A stretch of 64,000 nt of DNA from Bagarius yarrelli (Eukaryota > Chordata > Actinopteri > Siluriformes > Sisoridae): contig VCAZ01000041.1 of NCBI GenBank assembly GCA_005784505.1, positions 1,781,501-1,845,500 of the forward strand, in the 5' to 3' direction. The translations under genes were made by a program, and so were the position numbers. How positions within the stretch are numbered: the first letter of the stretch is position 1; every line of letters starts with the position of its first letter. Of the stretch, positions 55,150-64,000 are shown piece by piece. The notes beneath the pieces were generated by a model. That model saw only the letters and a list, made by a program, of their open reading frames with translations. It made no database searches and was not told where the DNA came from.

Positions 55150-55600
55150 ATGGATAATTACTTGTGCTGTTGCAAGAAATATGCCACTTCTGAATCCCTG
55201 CAGCTTCATTAAGCGTATCAGGATTTGCATCACTCTCTGACTTTATTATTCCAAACGGAGCTTAAAAGCAACTGATGTGCCTGAAATGTAAATTTTAAGT
55301 GACATGACCACTGCTTCAATCTCTCCTTAGCAAATCTCATTACCTGTGAAAATGATCTAAGCCGTACACACGGCGGGATTAAAAAAAAAAAAACACAAAA
55401 AAGATGAAAGCTTTGTTTTTAAGTGCTGTGCTGAAGCCCTTTAGGCTTGTCACCCAAGTGTGTATCTAAGTGAACTGTTCCTCTTAAACTGGAGACAATC
55501 GTCAGGAACGTACACATTGTTATCTGAAAGATGTCAAGCTTCGAGGGTTTGATTACCTTCTACTTGTCAAAGAGATTCTTGTTCTGTAAGGTTTTTTTCT
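55150..55600. other. Candidate conserved non-coding element
   Basis: Non-repetitive: 'tatcaggatttgcatcactc' (octamer-like), 'gtgacatgaccactgcttca', 'tttaggcttgtcacccaagt', 'gatgtcaagcttcgagggtt'. An A13 run lies at 55380. Inferred from texture. Confidence 0.25.
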
Positions 55601-55862
55601 GATCTATTACAGACATCAGCAGACTGATGAATAAATCCGCTATAAACACTGGCCACTTGATATCGCAGTACGAATAAGTTCTTGTGTTTGACTTCCACTT
55701 ATAATGTAGAATGTACTAAAAATCCTAACCGAATCTTTAGGAAGCCAGAGCTTCAGACTACAAACATTCAGACACATAAAGCAACCTATTACAGGTTGTC
55801 TTGTTTTTAGCGTGGAATAATCCATCCAAATAAAGTATTATTCAAAATCATTTTTTTTCCAG
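55601..55862. other. Unique DNA, nothing recognised
   Basis: No gene or repeat recognised. Confidence 0.5.
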
Positions 55863-55980
55863 ATTTACATACATTTATTTCATTTATACAACTAAACAAT
55901 TAGGGGTTAAGGGCCTTGGAGGAGCTGGAAATCAAAACCTTAATCAAATCAAAAAGGTGTTGGACTAATAACCCGATCTC
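55863..55980 (-). mobile_element. SINE-A copy, diverged and deleted
   Basis: 'acaactaaacaattaggggt', 'taagggccttggaggagctg', 'gaaatcaaaaccttaatc' in reverse. Confidence 0.65.
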
Positions 55981-56364
55981 ATGTAAACCAACAGTAAACT
56001 GGTCTATTGTGAGAAATGGAAAAAAACGGATGAAAAGCCATAATGTGTGTAAAGCCAAAAAAATGTGTGTTGGAAAAATTGAATAAAGCAAGAAGCAAAA
56101 ACTAATGTGTTAAAACACAGGGAAAAAAGGCAGGCTATAAAAAAAACAACGACTACCAATAAAAAGACACATGAAATCACGTGAAGAACTGGGCAAAATG
56201 AACACAAAGCAAAGTAGGGGGAAAAAAAGTATCGATAATTTGAGCATGATGTAATGAAGTCCACTGAGGCGAGTAGTCTGAGAACCCAAAGGTGATCACT
56301 TGGAAGACTTAGATTTGACCCGGCTTATCTTAGCTTGAACACTAGCATTAACATAAACAGACTC
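55981..56364. other. A-rich DNA, possibly decayed repeat D
   Basis: 'aaagacacatgaaatcacgt' resembles the reverse of repeat D, but weakly. Minus frames (55900-56264) are Phe/Leu-rich and have no recognised domain. Confidence 0.35.
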
Positions 56365-56620
56365 ACCACAGCAGTACAGGGGACAAAAACTGGGAACAGG
56401 GGCAAAGGAAAACACAAGGGCTATGAAAAAACACGACTAACCAATGAGAACAAGACACATGGACAAGGGGATCACATGACAGGAACACATGGAGCACAAG
56501 GATCACAAGGATGAGACAGGAAGTAAACATAAGCATAAACACAAAAACATAAACAACCCAGGAAACATGAACAAAACAAATCCATAAACAAGAACATGAA
56601 GCATATTTCTTACAGTAAGA
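56365..56620 (-). mobile_element. Repeat D, copy 4 (inverted relative to copy 2)
   Basis: Reverse strand reads 'gttcctgtcatgtgatcccc', 'ttgtccatgtgtcttgttct', 'cattggttag', matching 43430-43690. The 87-codon minus frame over it is a product of this repeat. Confidence 0.75.
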
Positions 56621-56637
56621 GAACAAAAATAATAAAA

Positions 56638-56790
56638 AATGGCAGACATCCTTATCTAGAGCAACTTACATTTATACAACTGAGCAATTGGGGGTTAAGG
56701 GAGCCCACCATGGGCTCAGGAGAGAAGTTGGGAATCAAACTCCGGTCTTCCTGGTAGCAGTCCAACACCTTAACCACTAAGCCACCAGTT
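56638..56790 (-). mobile_element. SINE-A copy
   Basis: 'aatggcagacatccttatct', 'gagcaattgggggttaaggg', 'gggaatcaaactccggtctt', 'ccactaagccaccag' in reverse. Confidence 0.85.
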
Positions 56791-57293
56791 TTAATGCAGT
56801 ATGGTTGTTTGCCATGTGTGTAATGATGAATGATCACACTCCAAGCTGTTATGACTACCATTAAGAATCAGAGTCTAGTTAAATGGAGCTGAATTAAATT
56901 TCCACCCTCAAATCGATGTTTTAATTCTGCCTCTTTATAATTACATATGATATGATATTATGGGGCGTATACATCACTGGCGTAGAGCTCCGTCCTGAAG
57001 TGTGTAAGTGCATTAGCAGGCTGGGATAGTTTTCCTGGGAGAATTGCTGACACTGCAGTTTCGCTAAGTTGCTGCAGGATGCAAGTTTATGAAACTGTAC
57101 TTTGAACTCCAATTATTCACAGTGAACTGTTTTTAGTGGAACATGGGTTCGAACTTAAATCACTCTCACCTAAGAAAAAAGTCTATTTATTGTGAAGTGC
57201 AGTTGAAATATATAAAATCCATAGTTGACTTTCTGTAATGACACTTTAGTACTTCTATCAATACCTGTATATAGATATTTATCCCTTCTGCTA
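56791..57293. other. Unique DNA, nothing recognised
   Basis: No gene or repeat recognised. Confidence 0.5.
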
Positions 57294-57345
57294 TCCATGT
57301 GTGTGTGTGTGTGTATAGATGTGTGTATATAGATGTGTGTATGTG

Positions 57346-57418
<73 letters not shown>

Positions 57419-57520
57419 TAATGTTATATATATGTTATATATATATAATATGGTATATATATATATGTTATATATATGTAATAATATATATAAATGTAAT
57501 AATATAAAAAAATAAATGTA
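57294..57520. repeat. (GT)n and (TA)n microsatellite cluster
   Basis: (gt)n with 'atagat' interruptions leads into about 34 TA units (57352-57417), then broken 'gttatatatatg' motifs. Confidence 0.95.
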
Positions 57521-57994
57521 TTAAAGGGGATTAAAAGTATAAAATATAGCTATAAAGTATACCGATATGTTTTTAACCCCCTGTGTGTATATATTATATA
57601 TTACACACTTTCATGTTAACATGTTGGGAAGTGGTAGAAAGCATTACACCGCATGTTGTACTTTGTATGAATATGTATGTGACAAATAAAATGTAGATTT
57701 AATGAGCAAATAAGATCAATGCACTAGGGGTGCTTGTAGGAAAAGTATTTAGACTAAACTTCCCACTTATTTATACTTTTATTTAAATTTCTAATAGTAA
57801 ATTTTGAAGTTGGCTACAGTTTGTACCTTAATTAGACTGAGAACTATTTTTATTTTGTAAGTCAACTTGAAAAAATATTTAATTTATTCTTATAGTCCAC
57901 TCTTTGATTTATAAATAAAGACCCAATAAAATCTTTCCTTTTGTATATCCATTTTTTTGTAGGTGAGGCTTGAACCCTGAACAACTTACAATCC
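57521..57994. other. AT-rich DNA with a SINE-B tail scrap
   Basis: 'tatgtatgtgacaaataaaa' at about 57671 resembles the SINE-B end. Nothing else recognised. Confidence 0.4.
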
Positions 57995-58060
57995 AGTACC
58001 CTGACTTGGAAGGGGCACCGCTAACAAATTTGGGCCCTGGGAACTAACTTCTATTACATT
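57995..58060 (+). repeat. Repeat G, fragment 1
   Basis: 'ggggcaccgctaacaaattt' followed by 'gggccctggga'. A relative lies at 63250. Confidence 0.5.
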
Positions 58061-58269
58061 ACTGTGAGTATTATTACTAATAATACCCTCCTGCCCTACC
58101 CCAAATGCATGGGTTACAAGTATAGGCCATGGTGTGAAAAAAAAAGTCAAAAGTATGTGAAAATATAAATAAATAAAAAACAAATAAGTTTAACTGTAGG
58201 GGTAAGTATGGATTGGGGTGACCAAGTGTGATTGACATTAAACTGTTCATGTGCTGGAAGACAAGTGTT
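58061..58269. other. Spacer
   Basis: Nothing recognised. Confidence 0.5.
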
Positions 58270-58644
58270 TAAAGTGACCCTGTTTGATCACTTGTGTTTT
58301 TTTTCCTGGTTGCCCGTAATTACTCTTTCCTGTCCAACCCGAATATTTTTTCGATACTTCAGGAAAACAATCTTTATTGACTCTTTTTGTGGCCGTTTAA
58401 GTTTTTATTTCATTATTTTTTTCCCTCCTGGTCACTTGATCACGTTTTCTTGATTTACCCTCCGGTCACTTTTTGATCACTCTTCCCTGATTATCCCTGG
58501 TCACCCTGGTTTTTCAAATGAATCCCCCAAACCCCCACCCCGATCACCCCCTGTCTGTCCTTTTTCAATACCACCACCCTGGTTACCATTTTTGCTGTTC
58601 CATTAATCAATCTTCTTTCTGGCCTCCACATCATTAATTGTCAT
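58270..58644 (+). repeat. Pyrimidine-rich higher-order repeat, block 2
   Basis: 'ttcctggttgcccgtaatta', 'ctctttcctgtccaaccc', 'tttttgtggccgtt' and 'tcctggtcacttgatcac' match 54844-54960 and 54520-54570 of block 1 in order. Confidence 0.85.
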
Positions 58645-58686
58645 CCCCCCCCCCCCCCCCCCCTTCCCCCCCCCCCCCCTTCCCCC
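58645..58686 (+). repeat. C-tract (C19-TT-C14-TT-C5)
   Basis: It is nearly pure C on this strand, hence G-runs on the minus strand with i-motif or G-quadruplex potential. Confidence 0.95.
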
Positions 58687-58709
58687 TCACACTTTTAAAT
58701 CTCTTGTTT

Positions 58710-58905
58710 TCTTGGTCCTGATCTGCCTTCCAGGAATGCCAGTCCAGTGTATAGTGTCAGTAGAGCAAATAATTGTGCAGAAAGGAGATTGCAGTAAGAG
58801 GTGCTGGATGTTACCTGATTTACACTCCGAATGGCCTGCAGGAAGAAGCTCCGCCTCATTCGCTCTGTTGGCCTTCAAGACGCGAAAGCACTTTCTTAGC
58901 ATATC
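58710..58905 (-). repeat. Teleost dispersed-repeat fragment
   Basis: 'ggcctgcaggaagaagctcc' and 'gcctcattcgctctgttgg' recall a repeat common in fish genomes. Open frames exist on both strands (58687-58921) but match no domain I know. Confidence 0.4.
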
Positions 58906-59212
58906 CATGATTAGTCCCTGAAAGTATAACTATAAGCGCACTTAGCTAATTTTAATTAGGTTTACCAACAGTACATTTTAAATAGTTTGTAGTTGTAAAG
59001 GCAACAAGTCAAAGTTTAGCTTCAAATAATTTATTTCTGACTGATGTTTGGCTTGGATCTGGACTTGGCTTGCTAGCTGATGAGACGTAAACCCGCTGTG
59101 TGGTTTAGTTACTGTATTTACATTTACGTTAGGTTCTAATCAGCAGTCCAACATCTTAACATATATAATGAATACAGTATAGGTTTATTTAACATTAACA
59201 TTCTGATCAATC
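58906..59212. other. DNA upstream of a nested LINE
   Basis: No gene. The last 16 bases (59197-59212) are the left copy of a target-site duplication. Confidence 0.5.
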
Positions 59213-59514
59213 TATTCCAGATTTTTTTTCTCCTTTTGGTTGTTCACTTTTAGGGGTCGCCACTGTCTCCCCCTAACCCTATTCTCTACATCCTCTTTAG
59301 TTCACACCCACTAACTTCATGTCCTCATTTATCGCATCCATATACCTCCTCTTTGGTCTTCCTCTTTGTCTTCTGCCTGGTAGCTTCATTTCTAACATCC
59401 TCCTACTAATATATTCACTATCCCTCCTCTGTACATGTCCAAACCACCTTAATCCGCCCCCCTGATGAACTCATTCCGAACTTGTCCAACCCTGTCACTC
59501 CCAAACAAAACCTC
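59213..59514 (-). mobile_element. LINE 3' fragment, antisense, with 16-bp target-site duplication
   Basis: 'acttttaggggtcgccactg', 'atgtcctcatttatcgcatc', 'tacctcctctttggtcttcc' match 27832-28195. Both sides carry 'aacattctgatcaatc' (59197-59212 and 59515-59530). A T-run near 59222 is the reversed A-rich tail. The insert is 5'-truncated. Confidence 0.85.
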
Positions 59515-59736
59515 AACATTCTGATCAATCAGTGTGCAATAACTGTATAACATGTATTACTATAATCTGCCACCTGTTTCACTGCTACTCATTATTACAT
59601 CGAGTGTGTAGATTCTTTATGTATATTTTATTTTTAACTTTTGTTTGTGATATTTATTTACTCTGATTCTTCTGTGAGCAACTGCAACTCAGGAATTTCC
59701 CTGAGGATCAATAAAGGATTCTGATTCTGAATCACA
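59515..59736 (+). mobile_element. LINE-like 3' UTR, host of the nested insertion
   Basis: 'ctgcaactcaggaatttccc' then 'tgaggatcaataaaggattc' and 'tgattctga' is the typical end of a fish non-LTR retrotransposon. The upstream part probably continues left of 59197. Confidence 0.6.
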
Positions 59737-60029
59737 GAGTTACCGCTTGCTTACTTACTGTTTGCACAGCAGGTTTACTACAGCAAATTTATTTCAGTTG
59801 TATAATTTCTGAATATGCAACTTCATATCACATCATTTCTTTTCTCCACCCATTTGAAATAGAGACATTCGATTCGCATTCAACGTTTTTATTTCTGCTG
59901 TGTTCTGCAAGTTTTCCTGCAGTTGAATGCCAACTAATTACTTTAGCAGATCCGAAAGCTATAGAGAAAATATTTTATGCCCTATAAGAAAAACATGAAT
60001 CTATTTAGTATTCATCCAAACAGTTTCTA
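59737..60029. other. Unique DNA, nothing recognised
   Basis: No gene or repeat recognised. Confidence 0.5.
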
Positions 60030-61110
60030 TCCAGTCGGTGGGGGGAATCGATCCCCTGCTGATTTTGTACATTTGCCCACTGACAAAGCAATGATCGGAC
60101 TATAGTTTTGATGGTTGGTTTATTCTAACATTAAGAGACAGAATAACAACAAAAATGGCCAGAATCAACCCAGAACTACAAAGAAGGATTTTGTCAATGA
60201 TCTCAAAACAGCTGGGACCAAGAAATTCACCAAGAAAAAAACTGGTAACACACTACGACATGAAAGACGTAGTGCCATGAAGGACTAAAATCCTGCAGCC
60301 TGTGCTTAAGAAAGCACATGTACAGGCCCACCTGGAGTTTGCCAATGAACATATGAATGATTTAGAGAAGAACTGGATAAAAAAAAGATAAGCTCTTAGG
60401 CAGCAGTCCTCCTTCTTCTCCTCCAAACATGATAAGTTGAGCTGATGCCAATGTCCCCAAGAACACCATCCCCACTGTCAAACCTGAAGGTGGAAACATT
60501 AAGCTTGGGCGGCATTTTGCCACTGAGGGGACAGAACAACTTTGCCGCATCAAAGGAACGATGGACGGCACCATGTACCACCAAATCTTGGGTGAGAACC
60601 TCCTTTCCCTAGTCAGGACTTTGAAAATAAGTCATGGATGGGTGTTCTAGCATGACGATGATCCAAAACACATGGCAAGGTCAACAAAGGAGTGTCTCAA
60701 GAAGAAGCACATCAAGGTTCTGGAGTGGCCTAGCCAGGGTCCAGACTTTAGTCCCATAGAAAATCTGCGAAGTGAGCTGAAGGGTCGAGTTGCTCAACGT
60801 CAGCTTTAAAACCTTAATGACTTGGAGAGAATCTGCAAAAAGGAGTGGGACAAAATTTCTGCCCGAGATGTATTCAAACATTGTGGCCAACTACAAGCAA
60901 CGTCTGACCTCTTGTGATTGGCAACAGGGCAAAACCCCACCAAGTACTAAGTCTTGTTTTTATTCATTAAAATGTAAATGAGCTAATTTTTAAGGGTTTT
61001 TCTGTCTCTTACTGGTAGAATAAAACTACCATTAAAATTATAGACCGATCGTTTCTTTGTCAGTAGGCAAACACACACAATCAGCAGGGGATTCACTGTT
61101 TTCCCCGACT
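60030..61110 (+). mobile_element. Tc1-like transposon, complete ends, dead
   Basis: About 1.08 kb flanked by TA (60028-60029 and 61110-61111). The ends are inverted repeats of roughly 80 bp: left 'atcccctgctgattttgtac', 'cactgacaaagcaatgatcg'; right, reversed, 'atcccctgctgattgtgtgt', 'tactgacaaagaaacgatcg'. The size is smaller than the usual ~1.2-1.6 kb, consistent with internal deletion. It carries one broken transposase gene. Confidence 0.9.
60155..60950 (+). pseudogene. Tc1-family transposase pseudogene
   Basis: It would cut and paste its own element at TA sites. The ATG at 60155 begins 'MARINPELQRRI', the DNA-binding end of this family. Frameshifts, stops and a deletion occupy the middle (60240-60650). 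The catalytic part is readable: 'HDDDPKHMA' at 60651 and 'EWPSQGPDFSPIENL' at 60723. The second Asp (60654-60656) and the Glu (60759-60761) are exactly 34 residues apart, as in DD34E enzymes. A stop follows at about 60807, and the C-terminal 'ANYKQRLTS' is in another frame. The first catalytic Asp region is not recognisable. Minus frames here are shadows. Confidence 0.9.
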
Positions 61111-61408
61111 ATAGAGAGATTAGGAAAACAGTTTTTGAGGCAATGGAAGAATACAAATGAAGGAATAATGTGGCAAAATTGGATATCTTTTCTAGCACAG
61201 CATCGGACAATTGGAACCCTGGGAAATACCTATCAAAAAACCAATCCCATGGGTAAAAAAAAAAATACATCAGTGTGGTCTGGGAAAACTAGTCACATGC
61301 TGCTATAGCTGAATTCTAGAAGACTGCTATAAACATATGTAAGTGGAAAAAAACAATTACAATTATTATGCTTGTTTAAAATTATTTTTAGGTAAAAATA
61401 AAAACTAA
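61111..61408. other. Unique DNA, nothing recognised
   Basis: The plus frame 61057-61308 starts inside the transposon end and has no recognised domain. Confidence 0.5.
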
Positions 61409-61511
61409 TTTACTGCCATTGATGGGGCCCTGGAGCAAAGCCTCTAACTTTTGACTGCTCAATTGGATAAGAATAATCAGATAAAAGTAGGTCACTTTGG
61501 GTAAAGGCTTG
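61409..61511 (+). mobile_element. SINE-A 3' half, variant subfamily
   Basis: 'ggggccctggagcaaagcct', 'ctaacttttgactgctcaat', 'aaaagtaggtcactttggg'. The 'ccctggagcaa' and 'ttgactgctca' wording is shared only with the copy at 62476. Confidence 0.75.
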
Positions 61512-61935
61512 ATTTATTCCAAAAACTGTTAGTTTGGAATGTAATTTCTACCAGGTACAGTGAGACATAACGCGCAGATTGTTCAGTATTCCATTTGTCT
61601 CCTTCCACTCTTAAACTCACGCAGTCATCGCCATGGAGAAGCTGGATACAGAGTCTGTCTGTGTGATTGTCCGTGCCCAGGAAAATCACAGGACACATGG
61701 AATCACATGGTTGCGGCATAGTCGGCAATAAAACTTCAGAATCAGCAACAGATGATTACTTTAATGTCGGTTGATTCAGTAAATTAGCTCAGCTCAGGAT
61801 AATCATATTTTGTAGTCATAGACCTAGCACTAAGCTAACGTTAACATACACTGTTACTACTTCAGTCTGTTCCTTTAAAGATGGCAATACATCTTTATAG
61901 AACTAATTTATTAAAACCCTTTTCTTAAATTGTTC

Positions 61936-61969
<34 letters not shown>

Positions 61970-62475
61970 ATTTATATTTTTTACCCTCTAGTTGCTACTC
62001 TATAAATAGTGTGTGGGTGTGTGATGTATTCAATCCTGATTTTTTAACACCTTCAGATTCCGGAATTCCTGTGAAAATCCCAGTTCAAAGATTAAAGAAA
62101 AACCCATTCCTTTCTGCATCGTCAATCTTTATTTGTGATGTTTATCTTTTTTGCCGAATGCTGGTGGGTGGGTATGAATGTCGAATGTAGGTGTAAAGCA
62201 GAGAGACAGAGAGACAGAGAGACAGACAGACAGACATAAATAGGAACAGTTGCTTGAGCAGTAGGTAATTACAGTGTCGACAATTAACTAATTACACCGG
62301 GATGTTGAAACGTTTGACTGCAGATGAGCGCACACACGTACACACACATGGCTGGGAAGAGGAACCATAGTGCATTTGGAAAGCTATTCCAGAAACACCA
62401 TACTGACAGAGAAGCATGGTGGAAGTAGCCTAAAACTTTTAAGATGCTTTCTTTTTAGCTCAACCACATACCAAT
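61512..62475. other. Mostly unique DNA with two microsatellites
   Basis: (tta)n at about 61945-61970 and (gaca)n/(gagaca)n at about 62200-62235. No gene. Confidence 0.5.
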
Positions 62476-62643
62476 GGGAAAGTGGTAGCTTAGTGTTAAG
62501 GTGTTAGCGACTGCTGATCTAAATATTGTTGGGTTCAATTCCAAGCATTACCAAACTTTCCACTGAAAGGGCCCTGGAGCAAGGCCTCTGACTTTCGACT
62601 GCTCAGATAAATGTAGGTCACTTTGCATAAAAGCCCAGAAATG
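62476..62643 (+). mobile_element. SINE-A copy, variant subfamily
   Basis: 'gaaagtggtagcttagtgtt', 'gggttcaattccaagcatta', 'gggccctggagcaaggcctc', 'gtcactttgcataaaagccc'. Confidence 0.8.
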
Positions 62644-62861
62644 AAAATTCTTGCATATGCAATGATGCAATGATCACAATATTAAATGCCTGATTTAATC
62701 GGTTTCCTTCCACAGTCCGAAAAAAAAACCAACCATGTATTTTTGGTTGATTGTTGATCCTAAATAGGTGTCATGGGTACCACCTACAACAAATGTAAAA
62801 CACTTTATTCATTTCCCTAAATGCTGACAGGAGACTGCTGTAGGGAGTTGGGCGGGATAGT
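62644..62861. other. Repeat C fragment and spacer
   Basis: 'ggtttccttccacagtccga' at about 62700-62720 and 'tttttggttgattgttgatc' belong to repeat C. The rest is unassigned. Confidence 0.5.
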
Positions 62862-63036
62862 GGAAGGGTAAAAGTGCAGTGGTTAAAGCGTTGGACTACT
62901 AATTGGAAGATCGGGGTTCGATTCCCAGCACCAACAAGTTGCCACTGTTGGGCCTCTGAGTAAGGCCCTTAACCCCCAATTGCGCAGTCATATAAAAGAG
63001 ATAATCGTAGGATGCGTCTGCTAAATGCTGAAAATT
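62862..63036 (+). mobile_element. SINE-A copy, near full length
   Basis: 'aagtgcagtggttaaagcgt', 'gggttcgattcccagcacca', 'aggcccttaacccccaattg', 'gatgcgtctgctaaatgct'. A ~13-bp deletion removes 'ctctggataagg'. The boxes are well preserved. Confidence 0.9.
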
Positions 63037-63249
63037 CAAGTTAGAATGTTAATTTATTCTTAATGCAACCTGAGCAAATATAATCACATCGGTAATATGT
63101 AATGTAAACTTTAGAAAAAAATAAGACTAGGGTACCATGTGTCTTCCAGTGCTGCGCTAAAATCTATTCTTGAGTGTCATCACACCATCATTTGTCTGTG
63201 TCTGTGTCTGTGTCTAATTAAGTGACATCCCTAACAGTGTCTCCTGTCA
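63037..63249. other. Unique DNA, nothing recognised
   Basis: Four 'tgtgtc' units at about 63195-63216. Confidence 0.5.
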
Positions 63250-63412
63250 GGATACAGCAGGGGTACCACTAGCGATTTTGGGCCCTATGACAGATCCACA
63301 CCCATTCCACACTGTTTAATACTAATAAAATTCATCTTTGGATAATCCCAAAGTGTGTGGGCCCTTAGATTTATCCCAACTAAGCCCCCCAGCACCCCCC
63401 CCCCTCCATTCT
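63250..63412 (+). repeat. Repeat G, fragment 2
   Basis: 'caggggtaccactagcgatt' then 'ttgggccctatga' and 'gtgtgggcccttagattta', ending near a C-tract (63397-63411). It is related to 57995. Confidence 0.5.
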
Positions 63413-63666
63413 GTCGCAGGGATACAGTCTAAAAGGGATGCTAACACGAGTAGATTTAAGACATCTTAGTCATTCAAGTAGGATTACTGAGGTTATACGT
63501 TCATAGTAATCATTAGAAGTCGTAAGAAAAAAACGCATACAGCGTAAACATGCATGTGGCCTTGACTATACCACCGGTGTCTACATTATACCCGCTGTAG
63601 ATTTGGAAGTTCTGAAAAAAAAATTCTAATTCGACATTCCAAGACTTTTGCAGTTCTGTGATTGTG
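63413..63666. other. Unique DNA, nothing recognised
   Basis: No gene or repeat recognised. Confidence 0.5.
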
Positions 63667-63713
63667 TCTCGTTGCAATGGATAAAAGCGTCTGCTAAATG
63701 ATGTAAACGTAAA
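63667..63713 (+). mobile_element. SINE 3' end only
   Basis: 'tgcaatggataaaagcgtct' followed by 'gctaaatgatgtaaacgtaaa'-like tail (split here). The wording 'ggataaaagcgtctgctaaa' is nearer to other fish V-SINE/HE1-type tails than to the local SINE-A. Confidence 0.75.
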
Positions 63714-64000
63714 ATCGTCTCGAAAATACAGATCAGAGCTATAAAAATAGAACTTAAGGTAGGCAGAGTTTGCGGAACGTGCAACAGTGGGGAATTTGAG
63801 TGTGACTCAAGTGTTCAAGCAGAGTCTGGAACTCGAACACACAAGTTTCTTGGTCCCAAGCGCAAAAGTCTGATACTAGAATATTGGCCTAATTATCACA
63901 ATGCAGTTTGTATTTCTGACATTTTCTTTATGCTGCTTGTCGTTTTTTTTCCCCTGCCAAGTTAAAAAGGTCTGAGGGCGGTAAAATGTGCAAAATGTAA
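63714..64000. other. Unique DNA, nothing recognised
   Basis: 'ctggaactcgaacacacaag' could be a SINE head scrap. Otherwise nothing. Confidence 0.4.

Noticed and set aside
58687..58921. Two overlapping ~70-codon frames that looked exon-like
   Set aside because: The DNA resembles a dispersed fish repeat, and both strands are open, which suggests chance.
60362..60890. Minus-strand frames of 62-70 codons
   Set aside because: Antisense shadows of the Tc1 transposase pseudogene.

Overview
The window reads as non-coding DNA from a teleost fish. The best guess is an ostariophysan, probably a catfish. The evidence is about three dozen copies or fragments of a tRNA-derived SINE whose 3' half carries the teleost core 'ggataagggcgtctgc' (called SINE-A here; it looks like the Mermaid/V-SINE type of catfish, named from memory). 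There are also about ten copies or fragments of a second tRNA-derived SINE (SINE-B), a third tRNA-like dispersed repeat (repeat C), decayed L2/RTE-type LINEs, a dead Tc1 transposon, and very many simple repeats. I found no protein-coding gene, rRNA, tRNA gene or CRISPR. The longer open frames lie in tandem repeats whose unit length is a multiple of three, or in transposon remains. The window is best described as a gene desert or part of a very large intron.

Layout. 0-5 kb: SINE-B, a LINE-like 3' end, and spaced AT-rich DNA. 5.2-7.65 kb: a duplicated 190-bp block interleaved with a 29-bp minisatellite. 8.1-14.5 kb: the most repetitive stretch, with a polypyrimidine tract, a degenerate GAT array joined to a 30-bp minisatellite, and two blocks of GATA/GATG satellite with a ~316-bp higher-order period and a 39-bp-arm hairpin. 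14.9-29.9 kb: SINEs, an L2 LINE split by a SINE, a 300-bp direct duplication, an inverted pair of an unnamed repeat, and a MITE. 30-36 kb: LINE reverse-transcriptase debris, two SINE-B copies side by side, and a MITE-like element truncated at a repeat C copy. 37-42 kb: SINE-A copies whose 3' ends run straight into a 36-bp minisatellite, which expands to about 22 units. 42-49 kb: an interstitial telomere-like tract, SINE clusters in mixed orientation, and a SINE carrying three telomere-like hexamers. 50-59.7 kb: a LINE 3' end, a SINE-A/SINE-B chimera, two blocks of a pyrimidine-rich higher-order repeat, and a LINE fragment with a 16-bp target-site duplication inside another LINE-like 3' end. 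60.0-61.1 kb: the Tc1 element. 61.4-63.7 kb: more SINE copies.

Between the repeats lie several 150-500 bp stretches with a non-repetitive, motif-rich texture (for example near 30.6-31.1, 40.0-40.3, 45.6-46.0 and 49.6-49.9 kb). They look like candidate conserved non-coding elements, but that needs a comparison with other genomes. All family names were assigned by eye from memory, without a database search.
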